A stretch of 64,000 nucleotides of DNA from Chloroflexota bacterium (GCA_023459215.1 JAEWVF010000105.1:1-64000); one strand, 5' to 3'. Shown: positions 1 to 9,142, counted from the stretch's first letter. Notes: generated by a model not told the origin, from the sequence alone. Made by a program: numbers and translations.

Positions 1-2
1 GC

Positions 3-245
3 CCTGATGAGGCTCTGCAAGCCGCCGAGCGCGTCTATACCCTTGAGCGCATGTTCCTGCTCAAGGCCGGCTCCGGCCCGGAGCAGGATACGCTCTCGCC
101 GCGCATGCTCAACGAGCCGCTGACGGCAGGCCCGGCCAAGGGTCGCGTGGTCGATCTGCACAAGATGCTGCCTGAATACTACACAGTGCGCAACTGGCCG
201 GGTGGGGTTCCTGCTCCCGAAAAATTGGCGGCGCTGGGGTTGTAA
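3..245 (+). CDS. Aldehyde:ferredoxin oxidoreductase family protein, C-terminal fragment
   Basis: Only the last 80 codons lie in the window; the reading frame is open from base 3 and the true start is upstream. The tail has features typical of the AOR C-terminal domain: a conserved D-x-L-x-x-R block (DTLSPRML), a Pro-Leu-Gly-Pro stretch, then YYTVRNWP followed by PEKLAALGL, matching the family ending YY-x-x-R-x-W ... P-x-x-x-L-x-x-L-G-L. AOR-family enzymes are tungsten/molybdopterin and Fe-S proteins oxidising aldehydes with ferredoxin, usually in anaerobes. The metal-binding domains are outside the window, so substrate cannot be assigned. A strong terminator follows at 303-340. Confidence 0.8.
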   Translation, partial: PDEALQAAERVYTLERMFLLKAGSGPEQDTLSPRMLNEPLTAGPAKGRVVDLHKMLPEYYTVRNWPGGVPAPEKLAALGL

Positions 246-302
246 TCGATAGAAGGTTTCGGCTTTTTCCTGCCGGAAAATAGATTGAATGAGGTGAATC
301 AA

Positions 303-340
303 AAGAGACTGCCGATTGTTGGCAGTCTCTTTCTTTTTTT
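303..340 (+). terminator. Rho-independent terminator after the AOR-family gene
   Basis: An 11-bp perfect stem, AAGAGACTGCC pairing with GGCAGTCTCTT, encloses a 7-nt loop and is followed by TTCTTTTTTT. It lies between the AOR tail and the oppositely oriented livF. It also reads as a hairpin on the minus strand, where it may end the first liv operon, although the T-run is weaker on that side. Confidence 0.9.
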
Positions 341-349
341 GGAGAAGGG

Positions 350-1069
350 TTATTCCACTCCAAGATAGGCGTGTTGTACCATCTCGTTCTTTTTGAGATT
401 GGCGGCCGTATCGCTTAACACAATTTGGCCAGTCTGCAGAACGTAGCCGCGATGGGCGATGGAGAGCGCCATCAGGGCGTTTTGTTCGACCAGCAGGATG
501 GTGGTGCCCCGTTCGTTCATCTGTTTGATGATGTCGAAAATCAACTCGACCAGGACCGGGGCCAGGCCCATCGAAGGCTCGTCGAGCATCAGCACGCGTG
601 GGTTGAGCATCAGGCCGCGTGCGGTGGCAAGCATTTGCTGTTCGCCGCCCGAGAGGGTGCCGCCTTTCTGGTTGATGCGCTCTTTCAGGCGCGGGAACAG
701 GCTGAATGCATACTCCAGGCGTCGTTCCAGTTCGGTCCGGTCATTCAGGTTGAATGCGCCCAGTTCCATATTTTCGCGCACGGTCAGTTTTGGGAATACC
801 CCACGGCCTTCCGGGACGTGTCCCAGGCCGCGCTGAACGATCAGGTGCGGCTCTGTATGCGAGATATCTTGTCCCTCGAAGTTTACCGTCCCCTGGCGCG
901 GATGAATCAGGCCGGAGATGGTGCGCAGGGTGGTCGACTTGCCCGCCCCGTTTGCGCCGATCAGGGTCACAATTTCGCCTTCGTTGACCTCGATGGAAAC
1001 ACCCTTAAGCGCATGGATGCGGCCATAGTACGAGTGGACATTGTCGAGTTTCAGGATGGTTTTGCTCAC
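350..1069 (-). CDS. livF: Branched-chain amino-acid ABC transporter ATPase LivF (cluster 1)
   Basis: 239 aa, full length for LivF. Walker A GANGAGKST is at residues 38-46, the ABC signature LSGGEQQ at 139-145 and Walker B ends in D163-E164. VPEGRGVF (around 85-92) is typical of LivF. It should form the cytoplasmic ATPase pair with LivG for uptake of leucine-type amino acids or related amides and ureas. It is last in the livJ-H-M-G-F operon; its ATG overlaps the livG stop by 4 bp, suggesting coupled translation. Substrate cannot be told from the ATPase. Confidence 0.93.
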   Translation of the reverse strand: MSKTILKLDNVHSYYGRIHALKGVSIEVNEGEIVTLIGANGAGKSTTLRTISGLIHPRQGTVNFEGQDISHTEPHLIVQRGLGHVPEGRGVFPKLTVRENMELGAFNLNDRTELERRLEYAFSLFPRLKERINQKGGTLSGGEQQMLATARGLMLNPRVLMLDEPSMGLAPVLVELIFDIIKQMNERGTTILLVEQNALMALSIAHRGYVLQTGQIVLSDTAANLKKNEMVQHAYLGVE

Positions 1070-1866
1070 GCGACCTCCTTGGCCTCGTGCTGGCTGGCAA
1101 CGGCCCCGCGTCCGAGGTAGGCTTCGATTACCCGCTGGTTGGCGCGGATTTCAGCCGGGCCGCCCTCGGCGATTTTTTCACCGTAATCCATCACGCTGAT
1201 GCGTTCTGAGATATTCATCACCACCCGCATGTCGTGCTCGATCAGCAGGATGGTCACGCCCCTGTCATCGCGAATACGGCGGAAGAGGCGCACGGCATCT
1301 TCGGTTTCCTGGGGATTCATTCCTGCGGTGGGTTCATCGAGCAGCAAAAGCAATGGCTCGGCTGCCAAAGCGCGGGCAATCTCCACCCGGCGCTGTCCGC
1401 CATAGGGCAGGTTTTTGGCCAATTCATTGCTAACAGCCGGATCAAGCCCCACGTATTTGATTAGCTCAAAGGCTTTGTTTTCGGCTTCCTGTTCTTCCTT
1501 TTTGAAGGATTTTGAACGCAACGTAGCCGAGAGCATATTTTGTTTCAGGTGGACAGACATTCCCACCAGGACATTCTCGATGACGCTCATTTCACCGAAC
1601 AGGCGGATGTTCTGGAAGGTTCGCGCAATACCGCGTTCGGCGATTTGATCCGGGCGCAAACCGACCAGCGAGTGACCGTTAAAGAGGATGGTTCCCTCCT
1701 CGGGCCGATAGATCCCGGTCAGGGTGTTGAAAAAAGTGGTTTTCCCGGCGCCGTTGGGGCCGATAATCGAGACGATTTGGCCTTTTTCCAGCTTGAAATT
1801 TATTTTGTTGACGGCTGTCAGCCCGCCAAATCTTTTTACGACGTCAGTGGTGTCCAATAACGGCAT
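1066..1866 (-). CDS. livG: Branched-chain amino-acid ABC transporter ATPase LivG (cluster 1)
   Basis: 266 aa. Walker A GPNGAGKTT lies at residues 36-44; the signature is the LivG-type LPYGGQRR (153-160) and Walker B holds D177-E178. GIARTFQNIRLF (79-90) is a LivG hallmark. It is the second ATPase of the importer, partner of the adjacent LivF. The gene sits 12 bp downstream of livM and overlaps livF by 4 bp. Its paralogue at 7056-7880 shares the same blocks but differs widely between them, so this is an old duplication or separate acquisition rather than a recent copy. Confidence 0.93.
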   Translation of the reverse strand: MPLLDTTDVVKRFGGLTAVNKINFKLEKGQIVSIIGPNGAGKTTFFNTLTGIYRPEEGTILFNGHSLVGLRPDQIAERGIARTFQNIRLFGEMSVIENVLVGMSVHLKQNMLSATLRSKSFKKEEQEAENKAFELIKYVGLDPAVSNELAKNLPYGGQRRVEIARALAAEPLLLLLDEPTAGMNPQETEDAVRLFRRIRDDRGVTILLIEHDMRVVMNISERISVMDYGEKIAEGGPAEIRANQRVIEAYLGRGAVASQHEAKEVA

Positions 1867-1878
1867 GGTGTTTTCTCC

Positions 1879-3231
1879 CTATTCTGACTTCGTTTTTTCA
1901 ACAGGAGCTTCGCGCTTGCGGCGTTCCGCCGGGATTAATCCTCCTGGACGGAAAATCATCATCAGGATCAGGATCAAACCGAACAACAGGCGTTGGTATT
2001 TGGCCGGATCCAACTGGGTTGACAGGTCGCGCCAGGCAAAATTAATCAACGGGATGACTGCGTCGCTTTGGCGCAATTGGCTCAAATACAGGGACAAGCC
2101 TTGCAGTACTTGCAGGTTCAGGATGGTGACCACTGCCGCGCCGAGGATAACGCCGGGAATGCTGCCCACACCGCCGAGAATAACCATGGTCAACACGCCG
2201 ATGGATTGCATAAAGGAGAACGACTCCGGACTGACAAAGGTGCGGCTGGCGGCGACCAGCACGCCCATCGTCCCGGCGAAGGAAGCGCCCACTGCAAAGG
2301 CCGCCAGTTTCATCTTCACCAGCGGAATGCCCATGGCGATGGCCGCTGTCTCGTCTTCGCGGATGGCAGTCCAGGCGCGGCCCAGCTTCGAGTCTTCGAG
2401 GTTGCGGGCAACCAGGATGATGATTGCGACAATCAGCAGCGAAAGCATGTAGAACAGAACGTTGTAAAGTTCCCCGGCGGATACGGGCCGGCCAATTGCT
2501 CCGCTAAAGAGGTTGTTGAACCCTTCCAAAAATTCGGGGGTCAGGGTGGGGCGCTGAATGGGGGTGATGCCTTGCGGGCCGTTGGTCAGGTTGATGGGTT
2601 TGTCGAGGTTATTGGCCAAAACACGAATCACTTCGCCGAATCCCAGGGTGACGATGGCCAGGTAATCTCCGCGCACGCGCAGGACGGGCAGCCCCAGGAG
2701 TAGGCCGATGACCGAGGCTACGATGGCGCCCAGGATCAGGAACAGGTAAAAATAATCCTGGGGCAGGAAGAAGGGTGTCCCCGTTGGGGCGGTTCCCGGC
2801 GTTTCATTCAGCAGGAACATTTGCTGCGAGCCGAAGAAGCCCCACAGGTATGCTCCGACCGCGTAGAAGGCGGCATAGCCCAGGTTGAGCAGGCCGGCAA
2901 AGCCGACAACGATGTTTAGGCCGAGCGCCAGGGCCGCGAACACGCTGATCTGGAAAATCACTTCCAGATAGAAGATGTTGCGCAAGCCCAGGATTGGCAT
3001 GATGCCTAACAGCAGGATGGCAATAGCCAGCGCTTTAAAGCCATTGTGCACTTTGAAATAGTAGATTTCTGCCAGGGCGGCCAGCAGGAAGAGAAAAGCA
3101 ATGGTTGAGCGCGGGCTGGCATAAACCAGAACTGCTCCCAGCAGGATGTGAACCAGGATTACAAAATAGGGGGCGTAACCTTGTCCAAGTTTTGCCAGGA
3201 ATGATTTGAGGGCGGTGATAGCTTTTTCCAT
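1879..3231 (-). CDS. livM: Branched-chain amino-acid ABC transporter permease LivM (cluster 1)
   Basis: 450 aa polytopic membrane protein with about ten hydrophobic segments. Family blocks are NIVVGFAGLLNLGYAAFYAVGAY near residue 105 and RVRGDYLAIVTLGFGEVIRVLANN near 185-205, followed by the cytoplasmic EAA-like region around RAWTAIREDETAAIAMGI. Longer than many LivM proteins because of an extra hydrophobic N-terminal segment and inserts in the middle. It should form the translocation pore with LivH. A charged tail of about 15 residues (RRKREAPVEKTKSE) ends the protein. Confidence 0.92.
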   Translation of the reverse strand: MEKAITALKSFLAKLGQGYAPYFVILVHILLGAVLVYASPRSTIAFLFLLAALAEIYYFKVHNGFKALAIAILLLGIMPILGLRNIFYLEVIFQISVFAALALGLNIVVGFAGLLNLGYAAFYAVGAYLWGFFGSQQMFLLNETPGTAPTGTPFFLPQDYFYLFLILGAIVASVIGLLLGLPVLRVRGDYLAIVTLGFGEVIRVLANNLDKPINLTNGPQGITPIQRPTLTPEFLEGFNNLFSGAIGRPVSAGELYNVLFYMLSLLIVAIIILVARNLEDSKLGRAWTAIREDETAAIAMGIPLVKMKLAAFAVGASFAGTMGVLVAASRTFVSPESFSFMQSIGVLTMVILGGVGSIPGVILGAAVVTILNLQVLQGLSLYLSQLRQSDAVIPLINFAWRDLSTQLDPAKYQRLLFGLILILMMIFRPGGLIPAERRKREAPVEKTKSE

Positions 3232-3241
3232 TTCCCGCTCC

Positions 3242-4420
3242 TTAGGCTTTCTGTGAAACGTTCTCGCCCATCAAGCCGTGCGGGCGGAAGATGAGTACCA
3301 GGATGAGAATGGCAAAGGCGAAAATATCTTTGTACTCAGCCCCGGCGGCGCCCATGGTAAAAGCGGACATGTACGTCCCGGCGAAGGTTTCCAGCATACC
3401 CAGGATGATGCCGCCGAGCAGCGCGCCGGTCAGGTTGCCGATGCCGCCCAGAACGGCGGCGGTGAAGGCTTTCAGGCCGGGAAAGAACCCGACAAACGGG
3501 TCGATGCGAGTGAATTTGAGCGCGTAGAGAACGCCTGCCGCGCCGCCGAGTGCGCCGCCAATCAGGAAGGTCAACGAAATGATCCGGTTGACATCGATGC
3601 CCATCAGGCTGGCCGTGGCGCGATCCTGGGCTACAGCGCGGATGGCGCGGCCAACTTTGGTGGCATTGACCAGATAGTTCAAGCCCACCAGCATCAGCAC
3701 GGCGGCAAAAATTACGATAATGGATTTGACCTGAATCCCCAGCACGATTGCGCTCTCGCCAATCGGGATTTCCCCGAAGGTCAACCGTTCGTCAAAATTT
3801 CCAAAGGTCGGAATAATGCGATGGAATTGGCCCGTGGTCAGGCTTTCGATCAAGCGGATTGCATCCTGTAAGAAAAAGGAAACGCCAATCGCGGAAATGA
3901 GCGGCACGAGGCGTGGCGCGCCGCGTAAGGGGCGGTAGGCCACCCGCTCTACGCTGATCGCCAGCAGCCCGGCCACAAGCATCCCCGCCAAGATGGCGAC
4001 GATGAGCCAAAAATAGGCAGAGAGCAGGGAATTTTCTATCGAAATCACGCCGAACAGCTCTAGCGCGATCAGCAGTTCAACCCCAATAAAAGCGCCCGCG
4101 GCAAAAATCTCCGAGTGGGCAAAGTTGATGAATTCCAAAACGCCATACACCATGGTGTATCCCAGGGCGATGGCGGCATAGACAAAACCGATGGTTAATC
4201 CATCCAGCACCACTTGCGGCAGGTTAACCAGTGTGTAAGTCAGGAGTGTGACTTTGTATCGTTCAAGAAGGGCAATACCGACGGCGGTCTGGTCTAAAAT
4301 CAGCGCCAGCAATAGAACGATCAGCGATAAAACTGCGCCGCTGCCGAGCGAGAAGATTATCATCTGACCGACGGGCCTTAGTAGTTCACGCAGGTTGACC
4401 GTCTCTAGGAATCTCTTCAT
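3242..4420 (-). CDS. livH: Branched-chain amino-acid ABC transporter permease LivH (cluster 1)
   Basis: 392 aa membrane protein. The LivH signature GFVYAAIALGYTMVYGVLEFINFAHSEIFAAGAF starts near residue 78 (given here only for its G-Y-T-M-V-Y and N-F-A-H core). The EAA loop is around RAIRAVAQDRATASLMGID. About 75 residues precede the family core and contain an additional predicted membrane helix, absent from shorter LivH proteins. It is separated from livJ by 71 bp carrying a strong hairpin and lies 10 bp before livM. Confidence 0.92.
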   Translation of the reverse strand: MKRFLETVNLRELLRPVGQMIIFSLGSGAVLSLIVLLLALILDQTAVGIALLERYKVTLLTYTLVNLPQVVLDGLTIGFVYAAIALGYTMVYGVLEFINFAHSEIFAAGAFIGVELLIALELFGVISIENSLLSAYFWLIVAILAGMLVAGLLAISVERVAYRPLRGAPRLVPLISAIGVSFFLQDAIRLIESLTTGQFHRIIPTFGNFDERLTFGEIPIGESAIVLGIQVKSIIVIFAAVLMLVGLNYLVNATKVGRAIRAVAQDRATASLMGIDVNRIISLTFLIGGALGGAAGVLYALKFTRIDPFVGFFPGLKAFTAAVLGGIGNLTGALLGGIILGMLETFAGTYMSAFTMGAAGAEYKDIFAFAILILVLIFRPHGLMGENVSQKA

Positions 4421-4443
4421 TCCATGCTCCTGAAAATGAAATT

Positions 4444-4474
4444 TTCCCGGCCCCTGACGAAGAGGGGCCGGGAA
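4444..4474 (-). terminator. Intercistronic hairpin between livJ and livH (cluster 1)
   Basis: A perfect 12-bp stem, TTCCCGGCCCCT with AGGGGCCGGGAA, has a 7-nt loop. On the transcribed minus strand it is followed by AATTTCATTTT and then the livH ribosome-binding site. A partial terminator or 3' mRNA stabiliser after the binding-protein gene would make LivJ more abundant than the membrane subunits, as is common in binding-protein operons. The equivalent position of cluster 2 has a similar hairpin at 10303-10326. Confidence 0.7.
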
Positions 4475-4491
4475 CTGTGCTTCTGGAAAGT

Positions 4492-5703
4492 TTATTTGCT
4501 GGGCGGAGCAATATCAAGCGTTTGGACGACGGCGTTTTCGCCCCACTTGGCCGGGTCAGCCGATTTTACCTGGATGACGAAGTACTGGGCGGTTGTGGTA
4601 TCGCCAACACCGTTGAAGGTGAAGGTCCCGGTGATGCCGGGGAAGGCATTCAGCGCGCGGATGGCATTCGCAACTTCGGCGCGGGTCGGCAGTTCGCCGT
4701 TCTTTTCCTTGGCCACGTTTTCAATGGCTTTCAGACAGATTGCCATGGCGTCATAGGCCTGGGCCGCGAAGGGTTGCGGATCGGCGCCAAACTGGGATTT
4801 GAAATCAGTGACGAACTTGGCGGTTCCGGGGTAGAGCGAAGCCGGGCCGGAAACGGTCGAGTAGAACATGCCGCCGCCTTCGAGCAGGGCCGGGCCGGCA
4901 ATGTTGACCAGTTCGGATGAGTCGAGGCCGTCAGGTCCCATGAACATGCCCTGGTAGCCTTTTTCGCGCGCCTGCTTGAACAGCACGCCGGCCTGATCGA
5001 ACATGCCGCCGAAGTAAACCAGGTCGGGATTGGATGAGATAATCGAGCTGGTCAGGGCGTCGAAGTTGGCTTTCTCTTCGCTGCCTTCAAAGCCGAGCAC
5101 CTCGATGCCGATTTTTTCAGCTTCCTGCTTGAAGAACTCGGCAACACCCTGGCCGTAAGCGGTCTTATCGTGAACGATGAAGACGCTTGCAACGCCCTTG
5201 CTCTGGGCAAAATTGGCGCCAACCACGCCCTGAACATCATCGCGACCGACGAGGCGGTTAACTTCGAGGTAGCCGCGGTCGGTAACTTTCGGGTTGGTAT
5301 TCGCCGGCGAAACATTGGCCAGGCCTGCATTGTGATATTCTTCTGAAGAGGGGATTTGTACGCCAGAGTTGTAGTGGCCGACAACGCACAGGATGGCGGG
5401 GTCGGAAACAATCTGTTTGGCGTTGGCAACACCGATGTCAGGATTGGCCTGATCATCGAGAGGAGCCAGTTCGACCTTGAAGCCCATCTCGGTCAACGGG
5501 CCGCTTAGCTGCTCCATGGCAAGCTGGGCGCCGTTTTTGATGTCTACGCCAACACCAGACTGTCCGCCTGAAAGCGGCGATTGGCTGGCAATCTTGATGA
5601 CTTTCGCGCTGGCCCCCGCCCCACCGCCATCTGCCGGAGCGCATGCCGCCAAAACCAGGCTGGCAACCACCAGCAAAGACAAAACAACTAGAACTCGTTT
5701 CAT
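4492..5703 (-). CDS. livJ: Branched-chain amino-acid ABC transporter substrate-binding lipoprotein (cluster 1)
   Basis: 403 aa. Signal peptide with lipobox LVLAAC, so Cys21 should be lipidated and the mature protein anchored outside the membrane. The periplasmic-binding-protein fold of the Leu/Ile/Val family is indicated by IKIASQSPLSGGQSG near residue 40, the VVGHYNSG block and AAQAYDAMAICLKAIE near the C-terminus. It is first in the operon livJ-H-M-G-F and has a strong Shine-Dalgarno (AAGGAGG) 8 nt upstream. Ligand may be a branched-chain amino acid, another amino acid, or an amide; it cannot be decided here. Confidence 0.92.
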   Translation of the reverse strand: MKRVLVVLSLLVVASLVLAACAPADGGGAGASAKVIKIASQSPLSGGQSGVGVDIKNGAQLAMEQLSGPLTEMGFKVELAPLDDQANPDIGVANAKQIVSDPAILCVVGHYNSGVQIPSSEEYHNAGLANVSPANTNPKVTDRGYLEVNRLVGRDDVQGVVGANFAQSKGVASVFIVHDKTAYGQGVAEFFKQEAEKIGIEVLGFEGSEEKANFDALTSSIISSNPDLVYFGGMFDQAGVLFKQAREKGYQGMFMGPDGLDSSELVNIAGPALLEGGGMFYSTVSGPASLYPGTAKFVTDFKSQFGADPQPFAAQAYDAMAICLKAIENVAKEKNGELPTRAEVANAIRALNAFPGITGTFTFNGVGDTTTAQYFVIQVKSADPAKWGENAVVQTLDIAPPSK

Positions 5704-5798
5704 TCTTCTTCCTCCTTGGGAATTGAATAGGGTTTATTTGTTCGCCCGTTTGGCTGGCGTATTCAGTTTTTTTCGCCAACTTCCTACCCCGGCGAACA

Positions 5799-5807
5799 AT
5801 AATAGCA
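5799..5807 (-). promoter_or_regulatory. Candidate extended -10 promoter of the first liv operon
   Basis: Read on the minus strand, TGCTATTAT fits an extended -10 element (TGn plus TATTAT, one mismatch to TATAAT). It is about 95 bp upstream of the livJ start. No good -35 hexamer is visible at the expected distance. It lies just outside the terminator of the second liv operon, so cluster 1 has room for independent transcription. Confidence 0.45.
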
Positions 5808-5935
5808 TAAGCTAAATTTGTTCTTGGGTCAATATCTTTGTCAGACATTAACGATTTTTTTATCGCCAAAAGTTTTCCTGAAAACCGCGTTCTCTCGCTG
5901 GTTATTCAATTTTCAGCCCGCATTGGATAAAACAG

Positions 5936-5971
5936 AAAATGCCGCCAACCGGTTGGGCTGTGCGGCATTTT
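5936..5971 (-). terminator. Terminator of the second liv operon
   Basis: A 10-bp stem, AAAATGCCGC with GCGGCATTTT, lies 10 bp after the stop of the small membrane protein gene. On the minus strand it is followed by CTGTTTTATCC. It separates the cluster 2 operon from the promoter of cluster 1. Confidence 0.75.
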
Positions 5972-5981
5972 TGCGCATTTC

Positions 5982-6335
5982 TCAGGGTTTCAGTTGGGCG
6001 CGGATATCCACTTGGTCGAGCCGGAATACCAGATAAAGCGAGAGCGCCATGCTGAGCAGACTGGTGATGGTAAAGGCCCAGTCGATCACGCCTTCTTCGC
6101 TGACCGAGGTCGAGAAGAACAACATCAGCCGGACGATGAAGCTCAACCCTTGCAGGAAAATTGTAAAGGTGAGCGCCAGGGGCTTGCCTCGATACAGGAA
6201 ATAGCCCGAGAACAGCAATAAAGCGGCGGCGAAAATCACCGCTCCAATCCCGTTGAGCAGGATGCCGGGGGGCAGGAGCAGCGGCGCCAGGGTTGGCAGC
6301 ACAAAGAATAGCAGGATGCGATTATTGATTTTCAT
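5982..6335 (-). CDS. Small four-helix membrane protein at the end of liv operon 2
   Basis: 117 aa, mostly hydrophobic with about four membrane helices (near residues 7-24, 27-47, 53-77, 85-105). Family not recognised. The ATG at 6333-6335 was chosen because AGAGGA precedes it and a longer frame would run into livF. It starts 13 bp after livF2, so it is very likely cotranscribed with the transporter. Cluster 1 has no equivalent. It could be a transporter accessory subunit, but nothing in the sequence proves that. Confidence 0.7.
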   Translation of the reverse strand: MKINNRILLFFVLPTLAPLLLPPGILLNGIGAVIFAAALLLFSGYFLYRGKPLALTFTIFLQGLSFIVRLMLFFSTSVSEEGVIDWAFTITSLLSMALSLYLVFRLDQVDIRAQLKP

Positions 6336-6348
6336 GGTGTTCCTCTGG

Positions 6349-7059
6349 CTAGTGCCCGCCAAGGTAGGCTTCGATAACCATGGGGTTGTGCAGAACGTCC
6401 TGGGCGCTTCCTTCCAGGTTGATCTCGCCGGTTTCCAAGACATAAGCGCGGTCGGCGATGGAAAGCGCCATTTGCGCATTTTGTTCTACCAGCAGGATGC
6501 TTGTGCCCTGTTTGTTGATGCTTTGAACGATCTCGAAGATTTGCTCAACCAGGATGGGGGAGAGGCCCATCGAGGGTTCGTCCAGCAAGAGCATGGACGG
6601 GTGCGACATCAGCGCGCGCGCCATGGCCAGCATTTGCTGCTCGCCGCCTGAGAAAGTGCCGCCCAACTGGTTCTGGCGTTCTTTCAGGCGCGGGAAAAGC
6701 CCAAAAACGTATTCCAGGTCTTCCTTGAAGCGCTTCTTGTTGTTCTGGGTGTAAGCGCCCATCTCGAGGTTTTCCATGACCGTTAAGGTGGCAAAGATTT
6801 TGCGCCCTTCTGGAACCTGGACGATCCCCTTTTGAACGGTTTGTTCAGCCGGGGTCAGGGTGATGTCTTCGCCGCAGAAAATAACGTTGCCCTGGCTGGG
6901 TTGCAGCAAGCCCGAAATGGTCGAAAGGGTGGTGCTTTTTCCGGCCCCGTTGGCTCCAATCAAGGCGACAATTTCGCCCTTGTCCACATGGAAGTTAATA
7001 CCCTTGAGCGCGTGGATCGAGCCATAGTAAACATGCAGGTTTTTGACATCGAGCATCAT
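6349..7059 (-). CDS. livF: Branched-chain amino-acid ABC transporter ATPase LivF (cluster 2)
   Basis: 236 aa. Walker A GANGAGKST, signature FSGGEQQMLAMARAL and Walker B LLLDEPSMGL are intact, and VPEGRKIF is the LivF-type block. The signature begins with Phe instead of Leu, which is tolerated in the family. It overlaps livG2 by 4 bp (ATGA). It is recognisably paralogous to the livF at 350-1069 but substantially diverged. Confidence 0.93.
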   Translation of the reverse strand: MMLDVKNLHVYYGSIHALKGINFHVDKGEIVALIGANGAGKSTTLSTISGLLQPSQGNVIFCGEDITLTPAEQTVQKGIVQVPEGRKIFATLTVMENLEMGAYTQNNKKRFKEDLEYVFGLFPRLKERQNQLGGTFSGGEQQMLAMARALMSHPSMLLLDEPSMGLSPILVEQIFEIVQSINKQGTSILLVEQNAQMALSIADRAYVLETGEINLEGSAQDVLHNPMVIEAYLGGH

Positions 7060-7880
7060 TGGGCTTTACTCCGTTGCAATTTTTCAGACAATTCGGCTGC
7101 GCCGCGTCCCAGGTAGGCTTCAACCACGCGTGGGTTGGATTGGATTTCCTGGGGAGCGCCGTAAGCGATGACTTCGCCGAAATCCATCACGGTGATTTTT
7201 TCGCAAACGCCCATCACGACCCGCATCTGGTGTTCGATCAGCAGGATGGTCAGCTTGAAGCGGTCGCGGATGAAGTGAATCAAGTCCATCAGGGCAATCG
7301 ATTCGTTCGGGTTCATCCCGGCGGCTGGTTCATCGAGCAGCAACAATTCCGGGTTGGCGGCCAGGGCGCGCGCGATTTCCAGGCGGCGCTGTTGGCCGTA
7401 GGGTAGGTTGCGCGCAATTTCGGCCTGACGATCCTGCATGTTGAAGATGCTCAAGAAATCCTGGGCCTTTTCGAGTAATTCTTTTTCCTTGGTTTCGAAG
7501 CGGCCATTGCGCAGGATGGCATCCTGCATGCTGTACCCGGCGTGTGAGTGATAGGCAATGCAGACATTTTCCAGCACGGTCAGGCTGGGGAACAGGCGGA
7601 TGTTTTGGAAGGTGCGCGCAATTCCCATCTGGTTGATGATGTGCGGGGCAGTTCCACCGATTTCCTGGCCTTTGAAGGTAATTTGACCTTCGGTTGGCTG
7701 GTAAACACCGGTAACCAGGTTGAAGGCGGTGGTTTTTCCCGCGCCGTTCGGGCCGATCAGGCCGGCCAGGTCGCCGGGATAAAGTTCAAGGTTAATGCGG
7801 TTGACTGCCCGCAGGCCGCCAAAGTTTTTACTCAGGTCTTTTACTTTGAGCAGGGGCTCATTTTGGTTGGGGGAAGTCAT
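7056..7880 (-). CDS. livG: Branched-chain amino-acid ABC transporter ATPase LivG (cluster 2)
   Basis: 274 aa. Walker A GPNGAGKTT, the LivG-type signature LPYGQQRRLEIARAL and Walker B LLLLDEPAAGMNP are present, as is GIARTFQNIRLF. It overlaps livM2 upstream and livF2 downstream, each by 4 bp, so translation of the three genes is probably coupled. Partner ATPase of LivF2. Confidence 0.93.
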   Translation of the reverse strand: MTSPNQNEPLLKVKDLSKNFGGLRAVNRINLELYPGDLAGLIGPNGAGKTTAFNLVTGVYQPTEGQITFKGQEIGGTAPHIINQMGIARTFQNIRLFPSLTVLENVCIAYHSHAGYSMQDAILRNGRFETKEKELLEKAQDFLSIFNMQDRQAEIARNLPYGQQRRLEIARALAANPELLLLDEPAAGMNPNESIALMDLIHFIRDRFKLTILLIEHQMRVVMGVCEKITVMDFGEVIAYGAPQEIQSNPRVVEAYLGRGAAELSEKLQRSKAQ

Positions 7881-9139
7881 GAGCGTGCCTCCACGGGAGA
7901 GTCGTTGGCGGGCGTTTCGCTTTTCTGGCGAACTGGCGGCAATACCTGGCGCAGGAAGGGAATTTCGAAATCGCCAAAAATGCCTTTGGGGCGCAGGAGC
8001 ATGGTGATGAGCAGCAAGATGGGGTAAACCACAAACCGCCAGGTTTCGAAGCCTTGTGGCAGGAACAGACGCAGGACGCCTTCCAGAATCAGCGCCCAGG
8101 CGAAGGCTGCAAATACGGTACCGCTGATGCTGCCCAGGCCGCCGAAAACGATAATAATCATCGGGTCGAAGGATTTGATGAAGTTGAATGTATTCGGATG
8201 CAGGAAGCCGTTGATGTGCGCATACAAACCGCCAGCCAGCCCGGCAAAGAAGCTGCCCAGGACGAAGGCCAGGATTTTGTACTCGGCAATATCAATCCCC
8301 ATTGCTTTGGCGGCGATTTCATCTTCGCGGACCGAGATTACCGCGCGGCCATAGCTGGAGCGCAGCAGGTTGCGCGTAATCACGATAACTATGATGAGGA
8401 AGAAGAACACCCAGAACAGGGAGGTTTCCTTGGGAATGCCGACCATGCCGCGCGCGCCCTTCATTTCGGTGAACCCAAGCAGGGTGTCCGAGTTGTCGAG
8501 CAAAATCTTGATGATGATTGAGAAACCCAGGGTGGCGATGCCAAAATAATCCGAGCCGAGAGAAAGGATGGGCAGGCCGAACAGGAAACTGACCTCCGCG
8601 GCCAGGATCGAGCTAAAGACGACGCCCACCACGAACACCAACTGCATTGCAACTGGGGCCGGGAGCAGGTTGAGCGCGTTGGTCACAAACGGGGTGATGG
8701 CGGTTCCAATCCACCAGGCGATAAAAGACAGGATGATGGTCGAAGCCAGGTAGATGGTGAAGGCCGAAAGCGGGTCGAGTCCGCGCACACCGGCCAGTTT
8801 TTTGCGCAGCCACAGGATGGCGATCCCGCTCAATACGGTGGCCAGGAGCAGGACAACCATCCCGTCGGCGCTTTTGTTGATTTGCCAGCGGTAGGTAACG
8901 TCTGCGGCGGCGTATGCGCCGATGGCATAGAAGCCCCATTGACCGAGCGAAAACTGACCATTGAAACCGTAAATCAGGTTCAAGCCGATGCTGACGATGG
9001 CCATGACCCCGCCGATGCGGATGATGGTGTTCCAGAAGGAGTTCAGCACGCCGGTGCTGAGCAATACCTCGAGCACTGCATAAACCAAAAAAGCACCGCC
9101 CAGGAACCAAAGTGTGGACTTTGAGAATTTTGTTGTCAT
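7877..9139 (-). CDS. livM: Branched-chain amino-acid ABC transporter permease LivM (cluster 2)
   Basis: 420 aa polytopic protein. The blocks GLNLIYGFNGQFSLGQWGFYAIGAY (near residue 52) and LGSDYFGIATLGFSIIIKILLDN (near 190-215) identify LivM, and GRAVISVREDEIAAKAMGID is the cytoplasmic coupling loop. Compared with LivM1 there is a different insert between helices 3 and 5. A 3-bp gap separates it from livH2. Confidence 0.92.
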   Translation of the reverse strand: MTTKFSKSTLWFLGGAFLVYAVLEVLLSTGVLNSFWNTIIRIGGVMAIVSIGLNLIYGFNGQFSLGQWGFYAIGAYAAADVTYRWQINKSADGMVVLLLATVLSGIAILWLRKKLAGVRGLDPLSAFTIYLASTIILSFIAWWIGTAITPFVTNALNLLPAPVAMQLVFVVGVVFSSILAAEVSFLFGLPILSLGSDYFGIATLGFSIIIKILLDNSDTLLGFTEMKGARGMVGIPKETSLFWVFFFLIIVIVITRNLLRSSYGRAVISVREDEIAAKAMGIDIAEYKILAFVLGSFFAGLAGGLYAHINGFLHPNTFNFIKSFDPMIIIVFGGLGSISGTVFAAFAWALILEGVLRLFLPQGFETWRFVVYPILLLITMLLRPKGIFGDFEIPFLRQVLPPVRQKSETPANDSPVEARS

Positions 9140-9142
9140 GGG